Origin: an uncultured Clostridia bacterium
GTDB taxonomy: Bacteria; Bacillota_A; Clostridia; Oscillospirales; Oscillospiraceae
Direction of reading: 5' to 3'
DNA length: 11,066 nucleotides
Assembly (NCBI GenBank): GCA_946408145.1
Contig: CAMJQX010000035.1
Coordinates: forward strand, 1-11,066
Part shown: positions 6,031 to 11,066 of the stretch, in pieces
Layout of the letters: every line of letters starts with the position of its first letter
Position numbering within the stretch: position 1 is the stretch's first letter
The notes under the pieces: generated by a model
Told to the model about the DNA's origin: nothing
The model's database searches: none
The model's input: the letters and a program-made list of their open reading frames with translations, nothing else
Position numbers and translations under genes: made by a program

Positions 6031-6180
6031 GGCCCGCCTCCCCTGTGTAAGGGAGGTGCCCGAATGGCAGAAAGGGCATCAGGAACGCACAGCGCTCCGA
6101 AAGAACCACTCAGATGACAAACGCCCCTCATCAGTCAGCCAAAGGCTGACAGCTTCCCCCGAGGGGGAAGCCTGTAAGGT
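6031..6180 (+). repeat. GC-rich dyad element between regulator and kinase genes
   Basis: This 150-base gap has no gene and is built of dyads. CCTCCC (6037-6042) pairs with GGGAGG (6051-6056). GTCAGCC (6134-6140) pairs with GGCTGAC (6144-6150) around AAA. GCTTCCCC (6152-6159) pairs with GGGGAAGC (6164-6171). The block CCCCTCA-(TCA)-GTCA-stem-GACAGCT-(T)CCCC-hairpin recurs at 10894-10948 upstream of rapZ in the same orientation, with different stem sequences. I recognise the style as an interspersed repeat common between genes of gut Clostridia, from memory only. None of its hairpins has a T tract. The last one ends five bases before the AAGG (6176-6179) that serves the kinase gene. Confidence 0.65.
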
Positions 6181-6188
6181 ATTATTAT

Positions 6189-7589
6189 ATGCACAGCTTA
6201 CGAGTTCGTTTTTTCGCCTTCATCGCAGCGCTGCTGCTGGTTTTGCTGCTGCTGCTCAACACCTATCCGCTGATCTCCTCGCGGGACGCGGTCTATGAGG
6301 AAAAGCGCAGCTCGCTGGCCGCGGCCGCCTCGGTGGTGGCCTCTTCCCTGGCGGGCCTCGACCGGCTGAATCCCGAGAGCGTCGCCGAGGTGCTGACCTT
6401 CCTGGATATCAGCGGCTACAGCCGCATCCTGGTCGCCGACCGCAGCGGCTGCGTGGTCTATGACGACGGCGGCGAGATCGGCGGCCGGACGGAGGTCGAG
6501 GACGTGCTCACCGCGCTCGGCGAGAGCAAGACCATCTTCCGCTCCCGCCTGCGCGACGGCGCTTTCTCCAGCAGCTACGCCGTGCCCATGAGCAGCCAGG
6601 GCGCCATCACCGGCGCGGTCTACCTCTGCGAGCACGACAGCGAGCCGGCCGAGATCATCGACAGCATCCAGAACCGCATCCGGGTGCTCTCCGTCTTCAT
6701 CGGCATGGCGGCCCTGCTGCTGGCGGGCGTGTTCGTGCTGGCCCTGATGCGGCGGCTGCAGGATCTGGTGCAGTCGATGCGCGTCGTGGCCGAGGGCGAC
6801 TACGCCTACCGCCACCCGATCCGCGGGCAGGACGAGATCAGCGAGCTGGGCGAGGAGTTCAATCTTCTGACCGAGCGGCTGGAGACCACCGAGAAACAGC
6901 GCCGCCGCTTCGTCTCCGACGCCTCGCACGAGCTCAAGACCCCGCTGGCCTCGATCCGGCTGCTGTCGGACAGCATCGTGCAGAACGAGGGCATGGATCC
7001 CGCGACCGTGCGGGAGTTCGCCGCGGACATCGGCCACGAGGCCAAGCGCCTGCAGCGCACCACCGAGGATCTGCTGGATCTCAGCCGCATGGACGACGGC
7101 ATCGGCTTCGTGCCGGAGCCCGCGGACGTGAGCCGCGCCGCGGAGGACGCGCTGGTGCTGCTGCGTCCGCTCGCGCAGGAGCGCGGGGTACGGCTGAGTG
7201 CGCATCTCGAGGACGGCTGCGTGGTCATGGGCAGCCCGGACGAGATCTTCAAGATCATCTTCAACCTGACCGAAAACGCCATCAAATACAATGTCCCCGA
7301 CGGCAGCGTGGAGCTCACGGTGCGCGGCATCGGGGAGGTCGTGGAGATCGAGGTGGCGGACACCGGCATCGGCATCCCCGAGGCAGACCGCCTCAACATT
7401 TTCGACCGCTTCTACCGCGTGGACAAGGCCCGCTCGCGGGCCACCGGCGGCAACGGTCTCGGACTGAGTATCGTACACGACGCGGTGCAGGCCCACGGCG
7501 GCAGCATCGCGGTCGGTCAAAATAAACCGCAGGGATCGCTGTTTATCGTCACGCTCCCGCGGGCTACAGAAGAGGAGACAGGCATATGA
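6189..7589 (+). CDS. Membrane sensor histidine kinase (HAMP-HisKA-HATPase)
   Basis: This is the sensor kinase partner of the preceding regulator, 466 residues in PhoR/WalK-like architecture. Membrane helix 1 is at about 8-29. An extracytoplasmic sensor region of about 135 residues follows, with no domain I can name. Helix 2 is at about 166-186 and a HAMP linker at about 187-241. The HisKA domain carries the phospho-histidine H247 (DASHELKTPLASIR). The HATPase_c domain shows the N box NLTENAIKYN (359-368), G1 DTGIGIP (391-397), F box FDRFYR and G2 GGNGLGLS (420-427). All catalytic boxes are intact. The start is ATG at 6189, with AAGG nine bases upstream at the end of the repeat element. The stop TGA overlaps the ATG of the next gene (ATGA, 7586-7589). 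The stimulus is unknown. Confidence 0.96.
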   Translation: MHSLRVRFFAFIAALLLVLLLLLNTYPLISSRDAVYEEKRSSLAAAASVVASSLAGLDRLNPESVAEVLTFLDISGYSRILVADRSGCVVYDDGGEIGGRTEVEDVLTALGESKTIFRSRLRDGAFSSSYAVPMSSQGAITGAVYLCEHDSEPAEIIDSIQNRIRVLSVFIGMAALLLAGVFVLALMRRLQDLVQSMRVVAEGDYAYRHPIRGQDEISELGEEFNLLTERLETTEKQRRRFVSDASHELKTPLASIRLLSDSIVQNEGMDPATVREFAADIGHEAKRLQRTTEDLLDLSRMDDGIGFVPEPADVSRAAEDALVLLRPLAQERGVRLSAHLEDGCVVMGSPDEIFKIIFNLTENAIKYNVPDGSVELTVRGIGEVVEIEVADTGIGIPEADRLNIFDRFYRVDKARSRATGGNGLGLSIVHDAVQAHGGSIAVGQNKPQGSLFIVTLPRATEEETGI

Positions 7590-8659
7590 ACAACATCGCA
7601 AGGATCCAGCGCCAGCTCGTCGAAAAGGATTTGGACGCGCTGCTCATCACCGACGAGAAGAACCAGCGCTACGCCGCGGGCTTTCCCTTTACCGACGGCG
7701 CCGTGCTGGTCACGCGGGAGCGGGCTTATCTGATCACCGACTCCCGCTACATCGAGGCCGCCGAGAAGGCCGCGGACGAAAACGTCAGCGTGCAGCTCTT
7801 CGACGGGCAGCACCCGCTCATGAGCCGCCTGCTGGCCGCGCTCAGGGAAAACGGCGTGCAGCGCCTCGCTGCGGAGGAGCAGAAGCTCAGCCACGGCGCA
7901 TGGACGGCTTACCAGAAGCGGCTCGGGATGGAGCTGCTTCCCTCACAGGATATCCTGAGCACGCTGCGCGCCTCCAAGAATGAGGAGGAGATCGCCTGCA
8001 TGATCCGCGCGCAGCGCATCAGCGAGGCGGCGCTTGCGGAGACGCTGCCGCTCATCAAGCCCGGCATGACCGAGAAGGAGGTCGCGGCGGAGCTCGTGTA
8101 CCGCATGCTGCGCCACGGCAGCGAGGGCAATTCCTTCGATCCCATCGTCGTCACCGGCAAGAAGACCTCCATGCCCCACGGCGTCCCCGGCGACGAGGTC
8201 ATCCGGGAGGGCGACTTCGTGACCATGGACTTCGGCTCCCTCTCCGGCGGCTACTGCTCCGACATGACCCGCACCGTCGCGGTCGGCAGCGCCACGGAGG
8301 AGATGAAGAACATCTACGCGATCGTCCTCAAGGCGCAGCTCGCCGGCATCGCGGCCGCCCGCGCCGGCATCCCCGGCAAGGTCATCGACGGCGCGGCCCG
8401 CAAGGTCATCGAGGACGCGGGCTACGGCCCGTACTTCGGCCACGGCTTCGGCCACAGCCTGGGCCTTGACATCCACGAGGCGCCGAACGCCAACCCGCGC
8501 GGCGAGGCGCTCATGGCCGAGAACGACGTCTGCTCCGCCGAGCCCGGCATCTATCTGCCCGGCCGCTTCGGCGTGCGCATCGAGGACGTGATGATCCTGC
8601 GCGCCGACGGCGCCGAGGTCATCACGAAGGCCCCGAAGGACGAACTGATCATTCTGTAA
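7586..8659 (+). CDS. M24-family Xaa-Pro-type aminopeptidase
   Basis: This is a cytoplasmic dinuclear metallopeptidase of the M24B family (YqhT/PepQ-like), expected to release or cleave residues at X-Pro bonds. It has 357 residues, typical for the short form. The creatinase-type N-terminal domain spans about 1-128 and the pita-bread catalytic domain about 135-350. The five metal ligands are all present: D215 (MDFGS), D226 (CSDMTRT), H290 (GFGHSLG), E319 (AEPGIY) and E333 (RIEDV). The supporting histidines H197, H286 and H297 are also there. Its ATG lies inside the kinase stop (ATGA), which implies translational coupling to the two-component operon; GAGGAGA precedes it at 7571-7577. In Bacillus and many relatives the yqhT gene sits beside efp. 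Here hprK follows after 86 bases, so the placement is unusual. Exact substrate preference is not readable. Confidence 0.94.
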   Translation: MNNIARIQRQLVEKDLDALLITDEKNQRYAAGFPFTDGAVLVTRERAYLITDSRYIEAAEKAADENVSVQLFDGQHPLMSRLLAALRENGVQRLAAEEQKLSHGAWTAYQKRLGMELLPSQDILSTLRASKNEEEIACMIRAQRISEAALAETLPLIKPGMTEKEVAAELVYRMLRHGSEGNSFDPIVVTGKKTSMPHGVPGDEVIREGDFVTMDFGSLSGGYCSDMTRTVAVGSATEEMKNIYAIVLKAQLAGIAAARAGIPGKVIDGAARKVIEDAGYGPYFGHGFGHSLGLDIHEAPNANPRGEALMAENDVCSAEPGIYLPGRFGVRIEDVMILRADGAEVITKAPKDELIIL

Positions 8660-8745
8660 TCGTATTGCAGAGCATACGCTGTTTCTGACTGAGCGGGAGG
8701 CCCGCCTGAAAAACGCGGTTTCACAGCCGAAGAAAGGGTGCGTTC
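8660..8745 (+). other. Short spacer before hprK
   Basis: These 86 bases hold no gene. There is a weak GCGGG/CCCGC hairpin (within about 8693-8706) without a T tract, and AAAGGG at 8733-8738 as the probable ribosome binding site of hprK. I see no convincing promoter, so hprK may be co-transcribed with the upstream operon. Confidence 0.4.
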
Positions 8746-9684
8746 ATGAAGACCAAATACACCGTCAAGCTCAAGATCGTCGTCGAGGAGCACGGCCTTC
8801 GGCCGGTGCACCTGTCGAAAAACTATGAAAACGCCGTCGTCACCACGGTGGACGTAAACCGTCCCGCCATGCAGCTGACCGGCTTCTACAATTACTTCGA
8901 CCCCAAGCGCATCCAGATCATCGGCCGGGTGGAGTCCACCTATCTGGACACCCTGAGCCGGGAGCAGCGGCTCGCGGCCTACGAGCGCTTCATGGCCTAC
9001 GACATCTGCGCGCTGGTGATCTGCCACGGGGTGAAGCCCTCGCGCGAGTGTCTGGAGATGGCGGAGAAATACGACCGCAATCTCTTCGTCACCGATGAGG
9101 ACACCTCGGAGTTTCAGGCCAACGTCATCAGCTTCCTGCGCAACCGACTCGCCCCCCGCCTGACCACCCACGGCGTGCTGGTGGAGATCTACGGCGAGGG
9201 CGTGCTGCTCGTGGGCGACAGCGGCATCGGCAAGAGCGAGACCGCGCTGGAGCTCATCAAGCGCGGCCACCGTCTCGTGGCGGACGACGCGGTGGAGATC
9301 AAGCTCGTCAACCGCGACAGGCTCGTCGGCACCGCCCCCTCCATCATCCGCTATTACATGGAGCTGCGCGGCATCGGCGTCATCAACGTCCGGCACATTT
9401 ACGGCGTCGGCGCGGTCAAGCCGGAGAGCGGCATCGACCTCGTCGTGCGCATGGAGAACTGGGTCGAGGGCAAGGCCTACGACCGGCTGGGCCTCACGAG
9501 CGAGTATGAGGACATCCTCGGCGTCAAACTCCCGCTGGTGACCATCCCGGTCACGCCCGGGCGCAACCTCGCCGTCATCCTGGAGCTGGCCGCGATGAAC
9601 AACCGCCAGAAAAAGATGGGCTTCAACGCCGCCGAGATGCTGGCCGCGGAGCACGACATGGCCATCGACCAGGGGGAGTTTTAG
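8746..9684 (+). CDS. hprK: HPr kinase/phosphorylase
   Basis: HprK phosphorylates Ser46 of HPr (and Crh where present) and reverses this by phosphorolysis. It is the sensor step of carbon catabolite control in Firmicutes. It has 312 residues, the standard length. The N-terminal domain spans about 1-130. The catalytic domain has H142 (THGVLVEIYGEG), P-loop GDSGIGKSE (157-165) with K163, D180-D181 (LVADDAVEI), and the family signature MELRGIGVINVRHIYG (205-220). The C-terminal K3-type loop with PVTPGRNLAVILELAAMN (268-285) is complete. ATG at 8746 has AAAGGG eight bases upstream. It heads the hprK-murB-rapZ run that is conserved in Clostridia and usually goes on to yvcK and whiA. This gene is strong evidence for a Gram-positive host. 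Confidence 0.97.
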   Translation: MKTKYTVKLKIVVEEHGLRPVHLSKNYENAVVTTVDVNRPAMQLTGFYNYFDPKRIQIIGRVESTYLDTLSREQRLAAYERFMAYDICALVICHGVKPSRECLEMAEKYDRNLFVTDEDTSEFQANVISFLRNRLAPRLTTHGVLVEIYGEGVLLVGDSGIGKSETALELIKRGHRLVADDAVEIKLVNRDRLVGTAPSIIRYYMELRGIGVINVRHIYGVGAVKPESGIDLVVRMENWVEGKAYDRLGLTSEYEDILGVKLPLVTIPVTPGRNLAVILELAAMNNRQKKMGFNAAEMLAAEHDMAIDQGEF

Positions 9685-9772
9685 GCCGAACGACTCGCCC
9701 TCGGGTCGGCGCTCGACGACCCGCGCCGCCCGCCGATCGAGCAAAAACGAAAAGATCTGGAAGGACGTTCCC
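9685..9772 (+). other. hprK-murB spacer with a 7-bp hairpin
   Basis: CGGGTCG (9702-9708) pairs with CGACCCG (9717-9723) across an 8-base loop, and there is no T tract, so it is not a clear terminator. The murB ribosome binding site GGAAGGA lies at 9759-9765. Confidence 0.4.
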
Positions 9773-10780
9773 ATGGAAAATCTGGAAAAAGCCATACAGG
9801 AGATCAAGGAAGCGCTGCCCGGCATGACCCTGCTCGAAAACGAGCCGCTGTCCGCCCACTGCAGCTTCAGGATCGGCGGCCCTGCGCGTGCCATCGCCGT
9901 CCCCTCGGACGTGACGAGCATATCGAAGATCTGCTGCATCCTCAAGGAGCACGAGCTCGCGCCCTTCATGCTCGGCAACGGCAGCAACCTCCTCTTCCCC
10001 GACGAGGGGCTGGCGGAGCTCTTTCTCATCAGTACCGAGAAGCTGCAGAAGCTCTTCCTCCTGCCCGACGGCGCGATCTATGCCGAGGCGGGCGTGTCGC
10101 TGGCGCGGCTGGCCTCCTTCGCCCAGCAGAACGGACTGGCGGGGCTGGAGTTCGCCTCCGGCATCCCCGGCACCGTGGGCGGGGGCCTGCGCATGAACGC
10201 CGGCGCCTACGGCGGCGAGCTCAAGGACGTTGTGGAGAGCGTCGTCACCTACTATCTGCCCATGCAGGCGCTCTGTGAGCTGAACAACGAGGACTGCGCC
10301 TTCGGCTACCGCAGCAGCCGTTTTCAGAAGACGGGCGGCTTCGTGCTGCTCAGCGCCGTCTTCCGGCTGGAGAAGGGCGACGAGCACGAGATCGCCGCCA
10401 AGATGCAGGAGCTCAACACCCGGCGCCGCGACAAGCAGCCGCTGGATCTGCCCTCCGCCGGCAGCGCCTTCAAGCGCCCCGAGGGCCATTACGCCGCGGC
10501 GCTCATCGACGAGGCCGGGCTCAAGGGCCTGACGGTCGGCGGCGCACAGGTGTCGAAAAAACACGCGGGCTTCGTCGTCAACATCGGCGGCGCGACCTCG
10601 CATGACGTGTATGAGCTGCTGATGCGGGTGCGCGCGGCGGTCTACGAGAAAAGCGGCGTCGAGCTGGAGCCGGAGATCGTCATCCTCGCCCCCGACTACA
10701 CGCTGGAGGATCACGGCCCCGCCGTAAAGCGCAATCAGATGATCTTTACCGTCCCCATGCCTGAGGACGAGACGGAGTAA
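9773..10780 (+). CDS. murB: UDP-N-acetylenolpyruvoylglucosamine reductase
   Basis: MurB is the FAD- and NADPH-dependent cytoplasmic enzyme that reduces UDP-GlcNAc-enolpyruvate to UDP-MurNAc, the second step of peptidoglycan precursor synthesis. It has 335 residues. The FAD-binding blocks are [11 protein letters not shown] (30-40), [13 protein letters not shown] (67-79) and [26 protein letters not shown] (124-149). The catalytic set is R180 (FGYRSS), S231 (SAGSAFKRP) and E301 (ELEPE), and the layout is the short type-II form typical of Gram-positives. After the usual end near IVIL (302-305) there is an extra tail of about 30 residues (306-335), longer than I expect for this form. ATG at 9773 has GGAAGGA seven bases upstream. 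It sits between hprK and rapZ on the same strand, so a shared transcript is likely. Confidence 0.97.
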   Translation: MENLEKAIQEIKEALPGMTLLENEPLSAHCSFRIGGPARAIAVPSDVTSISKICCILKEHELAPFMLGNGSNLLFPDEGLAELFLISTEKLQKLFLLPDGAIYAEAGVSLARLASFAQQNGLAGLEFASGIPGTVGGGLRMNAGAYGGELKDVVESVVTYYLPMQALCELNNEDCAFGYRSSRFQKTGGFVLLSAVFRLEKGDEHEIAAKMQELNTRRRDKQPLDLPSAGSAFKRPEGHYAAALIDEAGLKGLTVGGAQVSKKHAGFVVNIGGATSHDVYELLMRVRAAVYEKSGVELEPEIVILAPDYTLEDHGPAVKRNQMIFTVPMPEDETE

Positions 10781-10797
10781 GGCCGGAGCACCGCAGG

Positions 10798-10807
10798 AGG
10801 AGACTCT
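10798..10807. repeat. AGGAGACTCT direct repeat, left copy
   Basis: This 10-base string recurs exactly at 10957-10966, where it contains the rapZ ribosome binding site. The left copy is followed by GCATACGGA, close to the ATATGGA of the true rapZ start. It therefore looks like a decayed duplicate of the rapZ translation start, or one side of a target duplication. Confidence 0.55.
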
Positions 10808-10840
10808 GCATACGGACGAGCGGCGCTCGGCTCCCTGCAG

Positions 10841-10867
10841 CCGTAGGGGAGGGGCTTGCCCCTCCCG
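10841..10867 (+). repeat. 27-nt hairpin module, copy 2
   Basis: The module reads CCGTA, then stem GGGAGGGG/CCCCTCCC (10847-10854 and 10859-10866) around a CTTG loop, then G. Copy 1 on the minus strand at 2287-2313 has the same length, flanks, stem length and loop size but a different stem sequence. No T tract follows. Confidence 0.6.
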
Positions 10868-10893
10868 ATAAGTTCGCAGAAAAAGGAACGAAA

Positions 10894-10948
10894 CCCCTCA
10901 GTCACGGCGCTTGCGTGAGACGCGCCGCGACAGCTCCCCTTTCAGGGG
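10894..10948 (+). repeat. GC-rich dyad element upstream of rapZ
   Basis: CCCCTCA (10894-10900) is followed by GTCACGGCGC (10901-10910), which pairs with GCGCCGCGAC (10922-10931) with one mismatch, then AGCT, then CCCCT/AGGGG (10936-10940 and 10944-10948) around TTC. This matches the layout of 6124-6171 between the regulator and kinase genes, with stems of different sequence. Like that copy, it ends shortly before a ribosome binding site. It fills much of the 188-base murB-rapZ gap, which has no gene. Confidence 0.6.
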
Positions 10949-10956
10949 CGCCAATA

Positions 10957-10966
10957 AGGAGACTCT
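10957..10966 (+). promoter_or_regulatory. rapZ ribosome binding site and right copy of AGGAGACTCT
   Basis: AAGGAG at 10956-10961 lies seven bases before the ATG at 10969 and fixes the rapZ start. The 10-base string is an exact copy of 10798-10807. Confidence 0.75.
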
Positions 10967-10968
10967 AT

Positions 10969-11066
10969 ATGGAATTTCTCATCATCACCGGACTCTCCGG
11001 CGCGGGCAAGAGCCGCGCCGCGGACGTGCTGGAGGATCTGGAATACTACTGCGTGGACAACATGCC
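10969..11066 (+). CDS. rapZ: RapZ/YvcJ-family P-loop nucleotide-binding protein (partial at window edge)
   Basis: The first 32 codons are present. [19 protein letters not shown] gives the family Walker A, GLSGAGKS at 8-15, followed by [13 protein letters not shown], a strongly conserved RapZ block. RapZ proteins bind ATP/GTP. In Escherichia coli RapZ directs RNase E to a small RNA controlling GlmS, while in Bacillus the homologue YvcJ affects competence, so the role here is open. The gene follows murB, and yvcK and whiA would be expected to the right of the window. The truncation is the window boundary. Confidence 0.95.
   Translation, partial: MEFLIITGLSGAGKSRAADVLEDLEYYCVDNM

Noticed and set aside
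6134..6171. Riboswitch or attenuator ahead of the kinase gene
   Set aside because: The hairpins have no T tract, match no riboswitch core I know, and the same layout recurs before rapZ, which points to a repeat family.
6026..6298. A 90-codon plus-strand frame in the regulator-kinase gap
   Set aside because: It lies mostly in the dyad repeat, lacks a ribosome binding site and overlaps the kinase gene.
6198..7601. A 467-codon minus-strand frame opposite the histidine kinase
   Set aside because: Shadow frame. The kinase on the plus strand has every expected catalytic box.
8551..10029. A 492-codon minus-strand frame opposite hprK and murB
   Set aside because: It spans two clear genes and their spacer and shows no domain of its own.

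Overview
This is a GC-rich stretch of chromosome, read as a Gram-positive Firmicute of the class Clostridia, probably an Oscillospiraceae/Ruminococcaceae-type gut organism. The supporting evidence is HPr kinase/phosphorylase, the hprK-murB-rapZ gene order, a dgt-dnaG pair, strong AGGAGG-type ribosome binding sites, and GC-rich dyad repeats between genes. The family-level placement is inference. All eleven genes belong to recognised families. I found no phage, CRISPR array, tRNA, rRNA, insertion sequence or toxin-antitoxin gene.

Layout. Positions 1-5208 are read on the minus strand. In transcription order they carry a D-Ala-D-Ala carboxypeptidase (5208 to 3784), hflX (3668 to 2379), yigZ/IMPACT (2172 to 1543) followed by a perfect 13-bp-stem terminator, a dgt-like dNTP triphosphohydrolase (1385 to 381), and the first 70 codons of dnaG (210 to 1, cut by the window edge). 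Positions 5343-11066 are read on the plus strand. They carry an OmpR-family response regulator, a membrane histidine kinase, an M24 Xaa-Pro-type peptidase whose ATG overlaps the kinase stop, hprK, murB, and the first 32 codons of rapZ (cut by the window edge).

How the genes fit together. The centre of the window is a divergent promoter region (5209-5342) between the carboxypeptidase and the two-component system. It holds three GTATTGT heptamers at exact 12-bp spacing, which could be an operator for the regulator encoded next to it. If so, the two-component system would control a cell-wall enzyme as well as itself. The right side joins carbon regulation (hprK), peptidoglycan precursor synthesis (murB) and an RNase-adaptor-type nucleotide-binding protein (rapZ). 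This is a conserved neighbourhood that in relatives continues into yvcK and whiA. The left side holds DNA replication initiation (dnaG), nucleotide-pool control (dgt) and a ribosome-associated GTPase (hflX).

The most unusual material is between the genes. Several gaps contain small modular repeats: CTGAAAA heptads at three sites, a 27-nt hairpin module present twice with different but still paired stems, a two-hairpin dyad element present twice just upstream of ribosome binding sites, and a 10-bp direct repeat of the rapZ ribosome binding site flanking about 150 bp. These look like non-autonomous interspersed repeats rather than a new enzymatic system.
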